Shown here piece by piece: positions 5,789 to 5,884 of a stretch of DNA of 5,884 nt. The translations under genes were made by a program, and so were the position numbers. The DNA is taken from positions 1 to 5,884 of the forward strand of contig JAAFKL010000410.1 in the NCBI GenBank assembly GCA_021399405.1, given 5' to 3'. The stretch is from Candidatus Heimdallarchaeota archaeon (GTDB lineage Archaea; Asgardarchaeota; Heimdallarchaeia; Heimdallarchaeales; Kariarchaeaceae). Below the pieces are notes generated by a model. The model saw only the letters and a list, made by a program, of their open reading frames with translations. It was not told the origin of the DNA and ran no database searches. The stretch's first letter is position 1. Each line of letters starts with the position of its first letter.

Positions 5789-5884
5789 TTGAAAGGTAAA
5801 ATTAATTTACAATCTGCTGATTCAATTGAAATTACAACAGTTATGGACAATTCACTTGATATGTTTATGGCAGGGACTGAAAAC
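5789..5884 (+). CDS. Metallo-beta-lactamase-fold hydrolase, N-terminal fragment, cut by window edge
   Basis: The frame is open from after a TAG at 5774-5776 to the right edge, giving 32 residues from TTG 5789. The key stretch is LQSADSIEITTVMDNSLDMF, typical of the first beta strand of proteins in the metallo-beta-lactamase superfamily resembling the 7,8-dihydropterin-6-methyl-4-aminobenzene-phosphate synthase-like group, where an (S)VE(V/I)TT(L/V)xDN motif precedes the HxHxDH zinc site. The zinc motif itself lies beyond the window, so activity cannot be judged. The start is uncertain: there is no ATG before residue 19. TTG 5789 has no good Shine-Dalgarno site, while AAAGG at 5792-5796 sits four bases before ATT 5801, which would start right at INLQSAD. 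The gene lies about 100 bp downstream of the structured RNA on the same strand and could share its promoter. Family call rests on a short remembered motif. Confidence 0.6.
   Translation, partial: MKGKINLQSADSIEITTVMDNSLDMFMAGTEN

Overview
This is an AT-rich bacterial window, about one third G+C, carrying ordinary chromosomal genes. It has no sign of an insertion sequence, phage, CRISPR array or tRNA. The consensus -35-like TTGACA hexamers and the strong Shine-Dalgarno site before the first gene point to a bacterium. The isocitrate lyase keeps Mycobacterium-type active-site numbering. The metallo-beta-lactamase-fold start at the right edge recalls proteins common in marine Chloroflexota (SAR202-like). 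That placement is an inference from remembered family resemblance and is not proven here.

Layout. Positions 1-854 (minus) hold the N-terminal 284 residues of an exported or membrane-anchored right-handed beta-helix (NosD-like) protein that runs off the left edge. Positions 855-1665 are mostly AT-rich spacer, with one plausible small membrane protein on the minus strand (1133-1447). Positions 1666-2541 (plus) encode a stand-alone nucleotidyltransferase, which converges tail to tail with the next cluster, leaving 7 bp between stop codons.

Positions 5051 down to 2549 (minus) form a co-directional cluster: isocitrate lyase (aceA), a crotonase-fold enoyl-CoA hydratase/isomerase, and a small basic protein of unknown function. 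The first two suggest fatty-acid or acetyl-CoA use: beta-oxidation of unsaturated acyl-CoAs gives acetyl-CoA, which the glyoxylate shunt assimilates. No malate synthase lies in the window. The aceA upstream region holds a TATAAT box, a perfect 9-bp inverted repeat over the likely transcription start, and a hairpin that includes the ribosome-binding site.

The most interesting part is the 737-bp gap 5052-5788. Its left part is very AT-rich and carries three exact copies of TTGACAAA. From about 5371 to 5670, G+C rises to about 41% (hand count) against 22-24% on both sides. This island folds on the plus strand into many nested perfect helices, including a three-way junction with two adjacent GCAA (GNRA) tetraloop hairpins and a UGCG (UNCG-type) loop. 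It looks like an undescribed or unrecognised structured RNA gene about 300 nt long. It does not match the conserved cores of RNase P RNA, tmRNA or SRP RNA as I know them. A metallo-beta-lactamase-fold gene begins about 100 bp downstream and is cut by the right edge, so the RNA could also be a long leader of that gene.
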